Source: Portunus trituberculatus (taxonomy: Eukaryota; Arthropoda; Malacostraca; Decapoda; Portunidae). Taken from it: DNA of 64,000 nucleotides. The first letter of the stretch is position 1; each line of letters starts with the position of its first letter. Under the pieces are notes generated by a model. It saw nothing but the letters and a program-made list of their open reading frames with translations. It ran no database searches and had not been told where the DNA came from. Where the stretch lies: positions 3,210,001-3,274,000 of the forward strand of contig NC_059277.1 of assembly GCF_017591435.1 (NCBI RefSeq). Direction: 5' to 3'. The position numbers were made by a program, and so were the translations under genes. This document shows, piece by piece, positions 15,449 through 31,195 of the stretch.

Positions 15449-15503
<55 letters not shown>
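15449..15503. repeat. (AG)27 microsatellite
   Basis: Perfect 55-bp array after AGATTA. Confidence 0.98.
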
Positions 15504-15505
<2 letters not shown>

Positions 15506-15840
15506 CACTTCTTTGGGTACGAAAAATTACACAATTACCTGAAGGGGATCATAAATACCATATTCTTTCATAAGCAGCCTTGTAATTGCGTAAAGAACCG
15601 CCTCTCACCTGTGAATTGCTTAGCTGGCGCGCAGGAAAACAAGACTAACTTGATTTCTTGCTCTAACTAGTGAATGAAACACGAAGTTTATTTTCAGTAA
15701 AGGAGATGAACATACTTCTCTACACGATGAAAAACATTAAACAATAGTTTCGTCAAAAATAACATAATGCAAGACACAGAACGGATGGAAATACACAAAT
15801 AAAACAATCACTGAGTGACAGAATGATAAAGGCAGAAGCA
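15504..15840. other. Unique stretch
   Basis: Nothing recognised. Composition becomes A-rich on the plus strand after 15700. Confidence 0.55.
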
Positions 15841-16065
15841 GAAACAAAATCACACACTCCAAAAATAGATACACGATATCTGATATAGACAGGATATATA
15901 AAGCCACAAAGAGAAGACCAAATTAAACTCAAAACACATGGGAAACAGATAACTGGTAGACTTAATAGTAAAGATGAACGCATAAATAGAATCACACGCT
16001 CCACACAAAAATAACTACGGAAGTGGAGACTTGATATTAAAGACACGAATAGAAATAGATACACA
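15841..16065. repeat. Diverged direct duplication, spacing about 145 bp
   Basis: The string AATCACACACTCCAAAAATA (about 15848) recurs as AATCACACGCTCCACACAAA (about 15991). After each copy come GATAT, then a GATAT(A)TAAAG stretch, then AGAAG/AGAAAT and CAAATT/CAATTT. This supports an old tandem duplication of an A-rich segment. The repeat leaves the minus strand open, giving a hydrophobic 103-codon frame (16064-15753) that I do not regard as a gene. Confidence 0.4.
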
Positions 16066-16474
16066 ATTTAAGCTCTCGACTGCTGTGGCTTTGCAAGTTA
16101 AATAAGATAGTCTGGTACATTTTTCGAATACAATTTCATAAGACACTACAGAGGACAAAGAGAGCTACTATGAACTCAGGCCTGTTACCTTTAATATGTT
16201 GCCGGTAGTATTGTAAATAAGAATCGTCACAAAGTTATGAAGGGTAATGAAGTAAAAAGACCGAGACTAACGGACGGACTCACCTTTAGAAAAAAAAAAA
16301 AGAATTGAAACCTCTGAGGGAATGAGAGTCCAGGCAATCCCTAGAAAAGTGGTGTTTAAAATGCAGGGAGACATAAGAGGATTTAGGACAGGGATTTAGC
16401 TTATCACTCTTTTAAGGTGCATTAGAATCTTAAAGAGGAGATTTTTAGAAGACAGAGGAGTATGTTTGGAAGCT

Positions 16475-16477
<3 letters not shown>
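16066..16477. other. Unique stretch
   Basis: A run of 12 A lies at about 16290-16301. No gene seen. Confidence 0.55.

Positions 16478-16535
<58 letters not shown>
16478..16535. repeat. (GA)29 microsatellite
   Basis: Perfect 58-bp array. Confidence 0.98.
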
Positions 16536-16538
<3 letters not shown>

Positions 16539-16694
16539 ATATATGGTTGAAGAAATATATTCAGCAAAGTTTAGGAACGAAGTAAGGAATATAAAAAAAA
16601 GGGAATACGTGAGGACAAAAATTGATTTCAGAAAGGATACAAAGAAGATGAATAAATGATCATAGTGGTAATGATGACGATGATAATAATGGTA

Positions 16695-16908
16695 TTAACC
16701 CCTTGAGTATTATGAAGCATTTATGTATTCATTTTTCTTACTATTTACTGTTTTTATTCAGCTTCAGAAAGTTCTGTCGGGTACTGAAATAGTGAAGACT
16801 TTTTCCATTAATCTTCTGACCTCCATAGACCTTTCATAATGTCAATAAAATTATGTAATCGCACACAAATCTCAAGGTAAAAAGGTGTCCCAGTGCTAAA
16901 GGGGTTAA
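16695..16908 (-). mobile_element. TTAA-ended MITE, copy B (214 bp, inverted)
   Basis: The left end is TTAACCCCTTGAGTATTATG. The right end, read inward on the minus strand, is TTAACCCCTTTAGCACTGGG, so both inverted ends are intact. The interior carries CTTCTGACCTCCATAGACC and CTCAAGGTA (16871), the reverse complements of the landmarks in copies A and C. The flanks are GGTA on the left and TGATAATAA on the right. It lies in opposite orientation to copy C, 124 bp away. Confidence 0.85.
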
Positions 16909-17032
16909 TGATAATAACAGTAGTTATAAGCGTAACGTTAGGATACTTATAGAGTACTTTATCTACCTACACGTTACAAAAGTTTACCAAAGAGACGAAA
17001 GGAGACGACAGTGAGCTTTCTCCTCCATTTCT

Positions 17033-17225
17033 TTAACCCTTCATTACTGGGACATATTATTACCTTGAGATTTTTGTACAGACATTAGGAAGGGTCCACG
17101 GTTAGAAGATTAATGGCCACTGTCTTCGCTATTTTAATCCGCACATAAGTTTCTCAAGCTGTATAAAATCACCAAACAATAAGTAGAGAGAATATGGAAA
17201 CGCGTCATGGTACTAAAGGGGTTAA
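17033..17225 (+). mobile_element. TTAA-ended MITE, copy C (193 bp)
   Basis: The left end is TTAACCCTTCATTACTGGGA and the right end read inward is TTAACCCCTTTAGTACCATG. It shares TACCTTGAG (17061), GGGTCCACGGTTAGAAGATT, ATGGCCACTGTCTTCGC and GAATATGGAAACGCGTCATG with copy A. It is 21 bp shorter than A and B. A piece is missing between the TACCTTGAG block and GACATTAGGAAGG, where A and B carry GATGATTTTATTGACATT-like sequence. Confidence 0.85.
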
Positions 17226-17705
17226 TAAAATCAGACAAAACAAGTTATACTGTGTACTTTTCTCTCAAATCTTAGCTTGGTTATAAGGCTGGACTTTCAT
17301 AACCTTGCTGGCACTCTTGTCACAGCTACAATGGCCCTTATCTCCAGTAATCCTGTTATAAACCTTTGTATTGCTCTTAGTTGCACCGTCACACTACCAT
17401 CACGGTTAACGCTAACCTCGTCAGCAATGCCGCCTCTGCTGTCAAGGCCGCTATCGTTGTTTCTATTGCGTTTGCGAAATCTCCTGCCATTGTTTCAAAA
17501 GGGAGGAGGTGTTATGATGTGAGCCGTGAGTTGTGCTATATTGTTCATGCGCGCAGTGAGGAGTCTAGTAATGAAGGAGCAGGTGAATTACAGAGGGGAG
17601 GAAGAGATGGAGGAAAAGGTAGTGGAGAAATGAAAGATGCATGAAAAGGAGGAGTACGGAAATAAGAAGCAACAGTGACAACAATTGTGGTAATAACTTA
17701 AAGAA
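17226..17705. other. Unique stretch, no gene recognised
   Basis: GC-balanced from 17280 to 17560, with short overlapping open frames in two phases and no recognisable domain. It then becomes G/A-rich leading into the GAG array. Confidence 0.5.
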
Positions 17706-17825
17706 GAGGAGGAGGAGGAGGAGGAGGAGGAGGAGGAGGAGGAGGAGGAGGAGGAGGAGGAGGAGGAGGAGGAGGAAGAGAAGGAAGAAAAGGAGGGGGA
17801 GGAGGAGGAGGAAGAATTGTTGTTG

Positions 17826-17857
<32 letters not shown>

Positions 17858-17886
17858 GGTGGTGGTGGTGGTGGTGGTGGTGGTGG
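17706..17886. repeat. Compound (GAG)n(TTG)9(GGT)n microsatellite
   Basis: A GAG array (17706-17776) decays into AAG/GGA text to 17816. Nine TTG units (17817-17843) and about fourteen GGT units (17843-17886) follow. All three share a G-rich plus strand. Translations give poly-Arg, poly-Cys-Trp and poly-Pro-His frames, which are artefacts. Confidence 0.96.
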
Positions 17887-18072
17887 AAGGTCATAAAAGT
17901 GAAGCTGGAACAGACATACTGACAACATAGGCAATAATAACTTGAGAGGAAGTGACGGAGAAGAAGGAAGAGGAGGAAAAGGAGTAGGAGGTGCAGGAGC
18001 AGGAGGAGAACAGCAAAGTGATATAAACATATGTCAAGAAATGTCATAGTAATGGTTTGTTTCGTGTATCTG

Positions 18073-18155
18073 TCTCCTCCTCCTCCTCCTCCTCCTCCTC
18101 CTCCTCCTCCTCCTCCTCCTCCTCCTCCTCCTCCTCCTCCTCCTCCTCCTCCTCC
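18073..18155. repeat. (TCC)27 microsatellite
   Basis: Perfect 83-bp TCC array, complementary in sense to the GAG array 190 bp upstream. The two could pair as an inverted repeat. Confidence 0.97.
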
Positions 18156-18324
18156 GTGTTGTCGAATTCCCTTAGTGTTCTCCTCCGCCTCGTTCTCGTA
18201 ACATGCATAATTGCAACTTCTTGTTCCTGCTTCCTCCTCTCACGTCGCTCTCACCCCAAAGATTTTTATTTTCTATTTGTTTTATTTCCCTGACGTGTGC
18301 GCGTGCAAGATGGTGAGGTGGTTC

Positions 18325-18329
<5 letters not shown>

Positions 18330-18401
<72 letters not shown>
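18330..18401. repeat. (GT)36 microsatellite
   Basis: Perfect 72-bp array ending in TTTGTGCGCG. Confidence 0.98.
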
Positions 18402-18404
<3 letters not shown>

Positions 18405-18509
18405 TGCGCGTGTTGCCTTTTGTGAAGTAAGTTATTAAGAATTTGTTTCACTCAAGAATTTTCTCCTCCTCCTGCAGCTCTTGTTACCTGTCGTCGTTAC
18501 CTTTTTCTA

Positions 18510-18511
<2 letters not shown>

Positions 18512-18568
<57 letters not shown>
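18512..18568. repeat. (TC)28 microsatellite
   Basis: Perfect 57-bp array. Confidence 0.98.
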
Positions 18569-18571
<3 letters not shown>

Positions 18572-20098
18572 GATACAGCTATTCAGTGTATCTCTTAAAA
18601 TAGCAGTGGTTGGACATTACTGGACCCGCCATGCTCTCTAATTAGCGCTGGAATCCCCAAGTATCGTGGAAATCTATTCAGAGTGACTTCATTACAGGGT
18701 CTCCCGATGGTCCCTTTTAAAAGTGTCCCGGGGCTCACAAATGTAAATGCTTCCATAAACAACCGCCGTAACTTTGCCCATGAAACTTCGTAGGGGAAGG
18801 GAAAAGTGAATGAAAGTTTGGACCATTCGCTATTCTCTCCCTTATAGTGGGAACTTTTATGAATTGTTGTTTTTTTGTTGCCATATTGAAGGGATTAATA
18901 ACTGTGTGTGGACTTAAGTTTAGAGCCTCAGCCACAATCTTACGTTGCCACTTGTAACTTTACCGTGGTTTCGAAGTGAGATTTGTTATTTTCTTCCGTA
19001 GAGACAATATCCAGGTTTCACAGTCATATGTCAAGCTGAGAAGAGTAAATGAAGATATAGAAGTAGTGGAGTAGTTTAGGATCACCTTAAACATTACATA
19101 TCCTTGTAATGGTATCAGAAGGAAAGTTAAACCGTTGTCGTGATTATGAAAGGAACAAGACTAAGAACTTTTTATTTGAACCTGCTCTGTTTAAAATACC
19201 CAAAATGCGCATGTATGATTTTGTGACCTTTTTATTATAAGTGTGATACGGAATGGCTGGATGACTTTTCGATGTGTCTGACGTGGCGTGCAGCAAAGAT
19301 GAAGGAGCATGATGAGGAATGAGTTGACAGAAGAGCGAAAGTGAAGGACGCTATTGCCGGAGAGGGAAGGACGGTGAGTGACGTGAGATGTCAAGATCGT
19401 AATGGCAGCGTCCGGCAGCTTGAAAACAGTCCCGTTTGTCGCTGTGCTTCGGTCCTTAGAGATTTGTAGCTCGCGACAAGTTGCATCAGATTATGACTGA
19501 CTACGAGATGTGCAGTGCAGTCCCTCAACGATGTATATGTTGAAAATGATAGTGCTTTTTCTCCCCTCTGTGTCATTCTCTTGTCAGTTTCCTTTATGTT
19601 ATGAACGTGGCTGAAATCTGTTCTTATTTCTCTCTTGGCAAAATGTTGAAACTGCTGCCCATAACATAAGTATTTCTTTTTTTTCTGACGTTAGTGCTAT
19701 TATATTATGTGACGCTTCAAATTCCATCGTAGTAATGCTTTTGTTTTCCTTCCTTTCTTGTTGTGTCGCTGATGACAAAGATGAACCACGCAAAGATTCT
19801 TTTTACATGACTTGAAAGAATAGAGTCATGTTTTACTACGATTACTCCCTCTTCTCCGTCAGAAATAACAAACATGTTACAAGCGACACTAGTATTTTTG
19901 TTGCTTATATCTGAATATAAACTAGGCTCTGAATAGATTTTCTGTGGTAACATTGAAAAATAATTCCTATTATTTCTCTCCACGATAACTTTACCAGTGT
20001 CAACAAAACCACGTTGCTGATCTGTTTCATCCATATTGTTGTCTATCTAAACAAATATCCAGAATACTGTTTTACGTGTTGTAGTTCCCAAGCAGACG
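18569..20098. other. Long unique stretch, no gene recognised
   Basis: About 1.5 kb without simple arrays. The part from 18600 to 18960 has balanced composition and includes CTCTAATTAGCGCTGG, the kind of text expected of regulatory DNA, but no specific element can be named. Open frames are all under 110 codons and match nothing familiar. Confidence 0.5.
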
Positions 20099-20235
20099 TA
20101 TATAAGTAACAGTGAGCCACTTTTAAAGGCGACAAGCTTGCATTAAACATGGACATTGTTCAAGGCGAAATAAAATGTGAATCCTTTTCGAGCTGTAATC
20201 TTCTTGTGTGTGCTGATGGCGAACGTAAAACATGA
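20099..20235 (+). other. TATA-like motif followed by a 28-codon frame
   Basis: TATATAAG at 20099-20106 lies 50 bp upstream of ATGGACATTG (20149), which opens 28 codons to TGA at 20233-20235. The peptide begins MDIVQGEIKCES and has a balanced composition. The spacing is compatible with a TATA promoter and a very short 5' leader, but such combinations arise by chance in AT-rich DNA. Confidence 0.12.
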
Positions 20236-20340
20236 AAGACGTTTTAGGCAAGTTGGTAAAAAATATCCTCCAATTCCCTTCCATGTTTTAATGTGAGAGA
20301 GAAAACTTGTGTTGTTTTAGTAATTGTTGCGTGACGCACT

Positions 20341-20385
20341 GGTGGTGGTGGTGGTGGTGGTGGTGGTGGTGGTGGTGGTGGTGGT
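20341..20385. repeat. (GGT)15 microsatellite
   Basis: Perfect 45-bp array, followed by one more interrupted GTGATGGTGGT stretch. Confidence 0.97.
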
Positions 20386-20534
20386 CGTAGTGATGGTGGT
20401 CGTATGTTGGAGTTTTCCAAGAATTAAAGGGAAAGGAGGAGGTGAGGAAAAGATTAAACTTATTCTCTTGTTGCATTACTACTGTTCATATTTCTCCGTC
20501 ATCTATTAACTTATATGAATGTTGTTACTGTTGT

Positions 20535-20575
<41 letters not shown>

Positions 20576-20870
20576 TGAATAATGATAATGATAATAATAA
20601 CAATAATAGTAATATTATTAATAATAATGATAATGATAATAATGATAATAAAAGGGTATCCATCTACCTATCTGTCTGCCTATCTACTTGACTCATCGTA
20701 CATAGTTATAATGACGACAATAACATCAACAACAATAATAATAGTAGTAACAATGATAATGATAATAACAATAATGATAATAATAATAATAATAATAATA
20801 ATGATAATAATAATAACATACATAACAACAACAATAATAACAACAGTATCAACTTCAACAACAATAGTAA
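20535..20870. repeat. (TAC)13 followed by imperfect AAT/GAT tracts
   Basis: A perfect TAC run (20535-20575) leads into ATAATGATAATGATAATAAT-type sequence (20577-20650). After a unique gap it resumes at 20708-20870 as CAA/AAT/GAT units. The second block ends with CAACAACAATAATAACAACA-like text. Confidence 0.9.
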
Positions 20871-21019
20871 AATTTAAAGCCATTTCAATCTTGGCCACGC
20901 AACAGTTCAGGCTTGCCTTCGTGTATTTCACCAACATTTCACAACCTCAAGGGTGAGCATTTCTTTTTACGACAGGGGTGTTTTATTGGGCGCTTTGGTA
21001 ACTGAGAATGATCTGGTGC

Positions 21020-21092
21020 GGGAGGAGGAGGAGGAGGAGGAGGAGGAGGAGGAGGAGGAGGAGGAGGAGGAGGAGGAGGAGGAGGAGGAGGA
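21020..21092. repeat. (GGA)24 microsatellite
   Basis: Perfect 73-bp array, then (AAGC)3 and G/A-rich sequence to about 21200. The poly-Glu frame through it is a repeat artefact. Confidence 0.97.
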
Positions 21093-21463
21093 AAGCAAGC
21101 AAGCAAGGAAGCAAAGAAGAGAGAGAAAGAAGAAAAAGAAAAGGAATCAAGTAGAAAGAGAAAGAGAAGATAGGAGTAGGAAGATAAGTATTCTGTCCAA
21201 GGAGTTTGAATACACAGGAAGATGACATCCCTCTATGCTCCCATATAAAGAAATTAAAGGCAGTGGATGGAGCATATACAGGCTGGATGGAGCTTAGGAT
21301 CAACAGAAACACGGAAAACATTGGGCGCTGTTGTGTTCAGTAATGAGAATTTGACGCTTTCTTTTTCCATACTAGGCGAAAAGTGAGAACGAACTGATGG
21401 TTTGAGGTAGGTAAAGTACATTATAGTTTCCTAAATATGTTGCATAGACCTACTACAACTGTA

Positions 21464-21670
21464 TTAATCAGTACCACGACGTGTTTCCATAACCATTCTG
21501 CTTAGTATTTGGTGATTTTATACTGCTTCAGAAACTTATTTACCGATTAAAATAGTGAAGACTCTGGCTATTATTCTTCTGACCTCCATAGACCCTTTCG
21601 AATGTCAACAAATGGTCTATTCACACACAAATCTCAAGATAAATATGTGTCCCAGTATTGAAGAGGTTAA
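21464..21670 (-). mobile_element. TTAA-ended MITE, copy D (207 bp, inverted)
   Basis: The right end read inward is TTAACCTCTTCAATACTGGG. The left end has TTAA joined directly to TCAGTACCACGACG, so about six terminal bases (CCCCTT) are missing. The interior has CTTCTGACCTCCATAGACCC, CTCAAGATA (21633) and GTGTTTCCATAACCATTCTG, all shared with copies A to C. The preserved outer TTAA with a deleted inner segment implies internal loss after insertion. Confidence 0.85.
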
Positions 21671-21771
21671 TAATAGTATGAATGCTACAATACTGTCTTT
21701 CTTTTCCCTTTACAATATTTACTCTTTTCTCTTATCCTCTTAGTGTGTTTTATCGTCTTTCTTTCCTGACG

Positions 21772-21776
<5 letters not shown>

Positions 21777-21844
<68 letters not shown>
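21777..21844. repeat. (CT)34 microsatellite
   Basis: Perfect 68-bp array. Confidence 0.98.
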
Positions 21845-21846
<2 letters not shown>

Positions 21847-22010
21847 CTAAGGATAGCTTGCACGTTTCCCTCTTACCTCTTATTGCACCTCTCCTTCTAT
21901 TATTAACTTTGCTTTTATTTACTTTGTCTTAAATATTGCAGGTCACTGAGAAAATTCTTTGCTTTTTACTTTATTTTTTTTCTTTGTTGTAGGCTTTCGT
22001 TTACTTCTTT

Positions 22011-22073
22011 TCCTCCTCCTCCTCCTCCTCCTCCTCCTCCTCCTCCTCCTCCTCCTCCTCCTCATCCTCATCC
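22011..22073. repeat. (TCC)18 microsatellite with ATCC end
   Basis: Perfect TCC to 22063, then CATCCTCATCC. Confidence 0.97.
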
Positions 22074-22174
22074 TTTGTGCGAGTGAAGTATATACGCATG
22101 AGAAAGCCAAGGTAGTGGTGATGGTGGTGGTGGTGGTGGTCGCTGATGATGTTGATGAAGAGAGTGTAGATGAC

Positions 22175-22291
<117 letters not shown>

Positions 22292-22440
22292 GTCTTTTGT
22301 CTTTATTGTTTACATAGATATTTTTTGGTGTTTGTCTTTCTGTCTTTCTTGTTGTCTGTTCTTCTGCCTCTACCTTTTATATATTTGAGGCATCCTTGCA
22401 TTATTACTCCTTGCCTGTTACTGCACATTTTTGTCTTTCA

Positions 22441-22444
<4 letters not shown>

Positions 22445-22508
<64 letters not shown>
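22445..22508. repeat. (GA)17(GACA)8 compound microsatellite
   Basis: GA units pass into GACA units without a spacer, then CACAGAGGAAGAGGG. Orientation is opposite to the CT arrays on either side. Confidence 0.96.
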
Positions 22509-22676
22509 CACAGAGGAAGAGGGAGAGGGAGAGATTGTGTAATTGTGTGTATGTGTAAAACTTGATAACATTCCTCTTCCTCCTTCATCCCTTCCCTCTT
22601 CTTTTTTTTTTCTGTTCGTCCTCTTCACATCTCTGCCAGTTCATTCCTTTGTATAAAAAAGATTTTCATCCCTTTT

Positions 22677-22839
<163 letters not shown>

Positions 22840-23251
22840 AGACATGGATGGCCTCCTGCTTTACCCTCTTCTCTTCTTATCTCCTCTTCATCTCCTATTA
22901 CTCCTCTTTTGCATTTCCCAGAAGCATAACACCCCAATTTTTCTCTCTTCTTTTCCCTTCTTTATCCTGCTCTTCTCTTCTTATGCTTCTCATTTAGCCC
23001 GTCAAGAGCAGAGCCGCGCCACGGGTCTCACCTTGGTGCAGTATTGTCTGGCCCTCAAACATAATTAAAGGTAACGAGAGCATTATTAAAACAACGACAG
23101 CTTTGCCTAACGGTGAGAGGAAAGGAAGTTGCAACACGCCACTCCGCAGAAATGAAGCGAGTTTGAAGGCCGCTTTTTACGTGACAAACTTTTCCCTTTT
23201 CTTTTTTTTTCCTCGTGTTTGGTTTATCTTTAGTGCGAATTTTGCTAACTG

Positions 23252-23253
<2 letters not shown>
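22840..23253. other. Unique stretch
   Basis: T/C-rich to 23000. Then a balanced patch (23000-23190) follows with no recognised element. Confidence 0.5.

Positions 23254-23325
<72 letters not shown>
23254..23325. repeat. (GT)36 microsatellite
   Basis: Perfect 72-bp array. Confidence 0.98.

Positions 23326-27330
<4,005 letters not shown>

Positions 27331-27397
<67 letters not shown>
27331..27397. repeat. (AG)33 microsatellite
   Basis: Perfect 67-bp array after ACTGC. Confidence 0.98.
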
Positions 27398-28474
<1,077 letters not shown>

Positions 28475-28586
28475 CTCTCCCCGTCACTCCTCCGAGCATT
28501 TCCCTCGCTACTTCCCGCTTTACCCTAAACATGTCCATTCCACTTTCCTAGCCCATCTGAACGCTGCAACACGCTTAGGCATCCAC

Positions 28587-28588
<2 letters not shown>

Positions 28589-28657
<69 letters not shown>
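28589..28657. repeat. (CA)34 microsatellite
   Basis: Perfect 69-bp array. Confidence 0.98.
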
Positions 28658-28659
<2 letters not shown>

Positions 28660-29189
28660 CTGTTTCCTTGCTCAGTCCACAACATCAGCATCAGTAAGCG
28701 CTGGACACCCCAACCTCCCCCAACCACACGTCCCAACAGCCCCGTCAACTCCACCAGTCCCATTACCCCTCAGCTTCCCTTGTGTCCCGCCCGTGTGTTG
28801 ACTCTGCGTGCTTAGTCTCAGCTGGTGCCGCGTGGATATGCCCCGCCTGAGCTACTCTGGTCGTTTATTACCTTCATAAAGTGTGATACCCAGGCCTGGT
28901 CGGCATAAACCTGCTTGCCGCTGACTTTTTGGCTGATTAATTGGCTGAATTTAGATACGGGACAACGAAGACTAAGTTCGGTAAGCTGCAGATAAAAGTG
29001 ATTCATCCCTACGAGTGTTCGTAAGTTCCTGCCTTCCATGCTAAGCTACGTGCACCGACACCATTGTTCGTGTTTATATTACGTTCGTTTGTTTATTATT
29101 CTGTAAAGTCTTCTAAAGCTCCTCCATCCTGTTCCATCCATTCATATTACGTTGGCAAACAAACATGGATTTCAACTCGTCAAATATGG

Positions 29190-29192
<3 letters not shown>
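28658..29192. other. Unique GC-balanced stretch
   Basis: C-rich from 28680 to 28800. No gene recognised. Confidence 0.55.

Positions 29193-29282
<90 letters not shown>
29193..29282. repeat. (GA)45 microsatellite
   Basis: Perfect 90-bp array. Confidence 0.98.
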
Positions 29283-29287
<5 letters not shown>

Positions 29288-30260
29288 TGGAGGGAAGGCA
29301 GGGCAGCGTGGGAGCAAGAGAGACAGGTCAGGTTAACTTATTTTACCTTTTGTCGTCTTTGTATGTTGACTCAGTGGCTGAATAAGAGAATTTCCAATTT
29401 TCCTTCAATCCTCCAACCGTGAGGCTTAAACAAGGGTGTTGAGAGGCCATTGGAGTACTAAGGAGGCGGAGCGAGTCTGGGACAAGACGGGGAGAAGGTG
29501 TAGCACGTCGAGGGAATTGCGTGAAAGGTGGGCTGGATGCAGGACAAGTGGATTAAGGGACCCCGTGATGCGGTGCTGGTGGTGGAAGGGGAGTCTCTAG
29601 GAGCGGGACTTACGGGAAGGGATGGAAGGGGATCAGAGGGAATTTAGGACATACTGGCTTCAGACGAGGAAATGTAATAATGCAGAGCGCGGTGAAAGTG
29701 AGAGCAGGAATTATGAGGGAAGAAAGTGGTGGTGATTTGGAATGTAGAAGAGAAGTCAAGATTCAATAGAGTAAGTCATAAGGTGATTATGTAAGAAATA
29801 AAGGAGATTTGTACTAAATAGCTCTCAAGAAGATTAATGTGTACAAAAATGACACTAACAAAGGTGGGAAAAGTAGTGCTTGTGATGCAACGTGAGGCAA
29901 TGAGCTTAACTTTGGAAGACTATATTAAAGGGTGATTTTGTGGGAAAATTAAGAATCATTTATCATTCCCTGAACTGAACACGAAAGGATTGGGAAAGAA
30001 AGACCACGTGATGTAGAATGAGAAAGTGAGTTTAGATTTTTTAAAGAATTAATCAAAACTAAATGTCTGGATAAATTACGAAATCCTAAAACCTTTCCAT
30101 AAGAAAAAAAAAAAAGCTGAAAATAAGACCAGCATTCCACACATCGTAAGATTTCCAAAGACAAAATCTTCAATGACTTTTAACCGGCAAGAGATTTCAC
30201 CCCTTAGCAAATTATACAAGGTTAGTATAGATTAGGCTGTGGTAATAATTGTAGTCTGAG
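29283..30260. other. Unique stretch
   Basis: G/A-rich on the plus strand from 29440 to 29760, AT-rich thereafter. No gene recognised. Confidence 0.55.
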
Positions 30261-30478
30261 CTAAAATCTTGCATAGACTTTAGATAGAAGCCTGGTAAAC
30301 AGTGTCATCCTGTACAAGAGTAGTAAACAATCTCATTCTCTTCAAGCGTTGTAAATTTCTATTCTATCTGAACTTAATTAACCAAGAATTCTAAACAATA
30401 TAATTCTATCGAGGCTCTGTAAACAAATCATATCGTCCTAATTAAACACAATAAACCACATCACCTTAATTGACTTTT
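30261..30478. repeat. Diverged 28-bp-period minisatellite
   Basis: Units begin with GTAAAC or a near variant at 30295, 30323, 30351, 30391, 30419 and 30451, giving steps of 28, 28, 40, 28 and 32 bp. The best unit reads GTAAACAATCTCATTCTCTT at 30323. CTAAACAATATAATTCTATC at 30391 and GTAAACAAATCATATCGTCC at 30419 are clear relatives. A weaker earlier unit (CTAAAATCTT) may start at 30261. No protein frame follows the period. Confidence 0.65.
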
Positions 30479-30734
30479 CACATCCAGAATTCCATGGTCA
30501 CTTTCCACGTGCCCAATGAGCACTCTGTCCACTCACTGGCACATGTCTTTTAACGAATTCAAAGTCTGGCCGGTGAATTAAAAGGTTTCAGGCGACACGA
30601 ACAGGACACTTTTCTTGTTTTTCGTTATTTTTGCCCGAATGGCTGTTGTAATTTCAAGTCTGCTGTCGAAATTTTCTCCCCTTTTATTTACTGGGAAGTG
30701 CTTCTGTGGTCCCTTCTTTAATCTGCCATAACTC

Positions 30735-30739
<5 letters not shown>

Positions 30740-30816
<77 letters not shown>
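30740..30816. repeat. (TC)38 microsatellite
   Basis: Perfect 77-bp array. Confidence 0.98.
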
Positions 30817-30819
<3 letters not shown>

Positions 30820-31190
30820 ATATTGTTTTCTTTGATCATGTTACCTTTAATTTGCAATTCCTACTTTCCTATTCCCCCTCTTCTTCTACCCCTTTTCTTT
30901 TTTTCCTATTTTTTTCATTTTCTCCCTAGCCTTGTTTATTCATTTTACTCCCCTTACCATCCTTTCCATAGAGAGCTGTACTCCTCTCACCTGTCCCCTT
31001 ACCTGTTCTTCAACTACTACCTGTGGATGACGACAAAGATAAAGGTTACTCGTCTCCTGACACCTGAATCCCATGCTTAGGACGGGTACATCGCATATTT
31101 CCCTCTCACTCAATAGGACTTTGCGATTGACTGGGATGTATTGGTGCAAGGTTGGTGACCGAAGAGAAAGGAAAAGCAGCAACATGTGTC
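30817..31190. other. Unique stretch
   Basis: T/C-rich to 30980, then balanced. No gene recognised. Confidence 0.55.
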
Positions 31191-31195
31191 TCGAT

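Noticed and set aside
17641..17922. Poly-Arg/Cys/Trp protein across the GAG-TTG-GGT block
   Set aside because: Each homopolymer is the direct reading of one trinucleotide array.
30261..30478. CRISPR array reading of the 28-bp spaced repeats
   Set aside because: Units are contiguous and diverged without conserved repeat and unique spacer alternation, and the window is eukaryotic in character.
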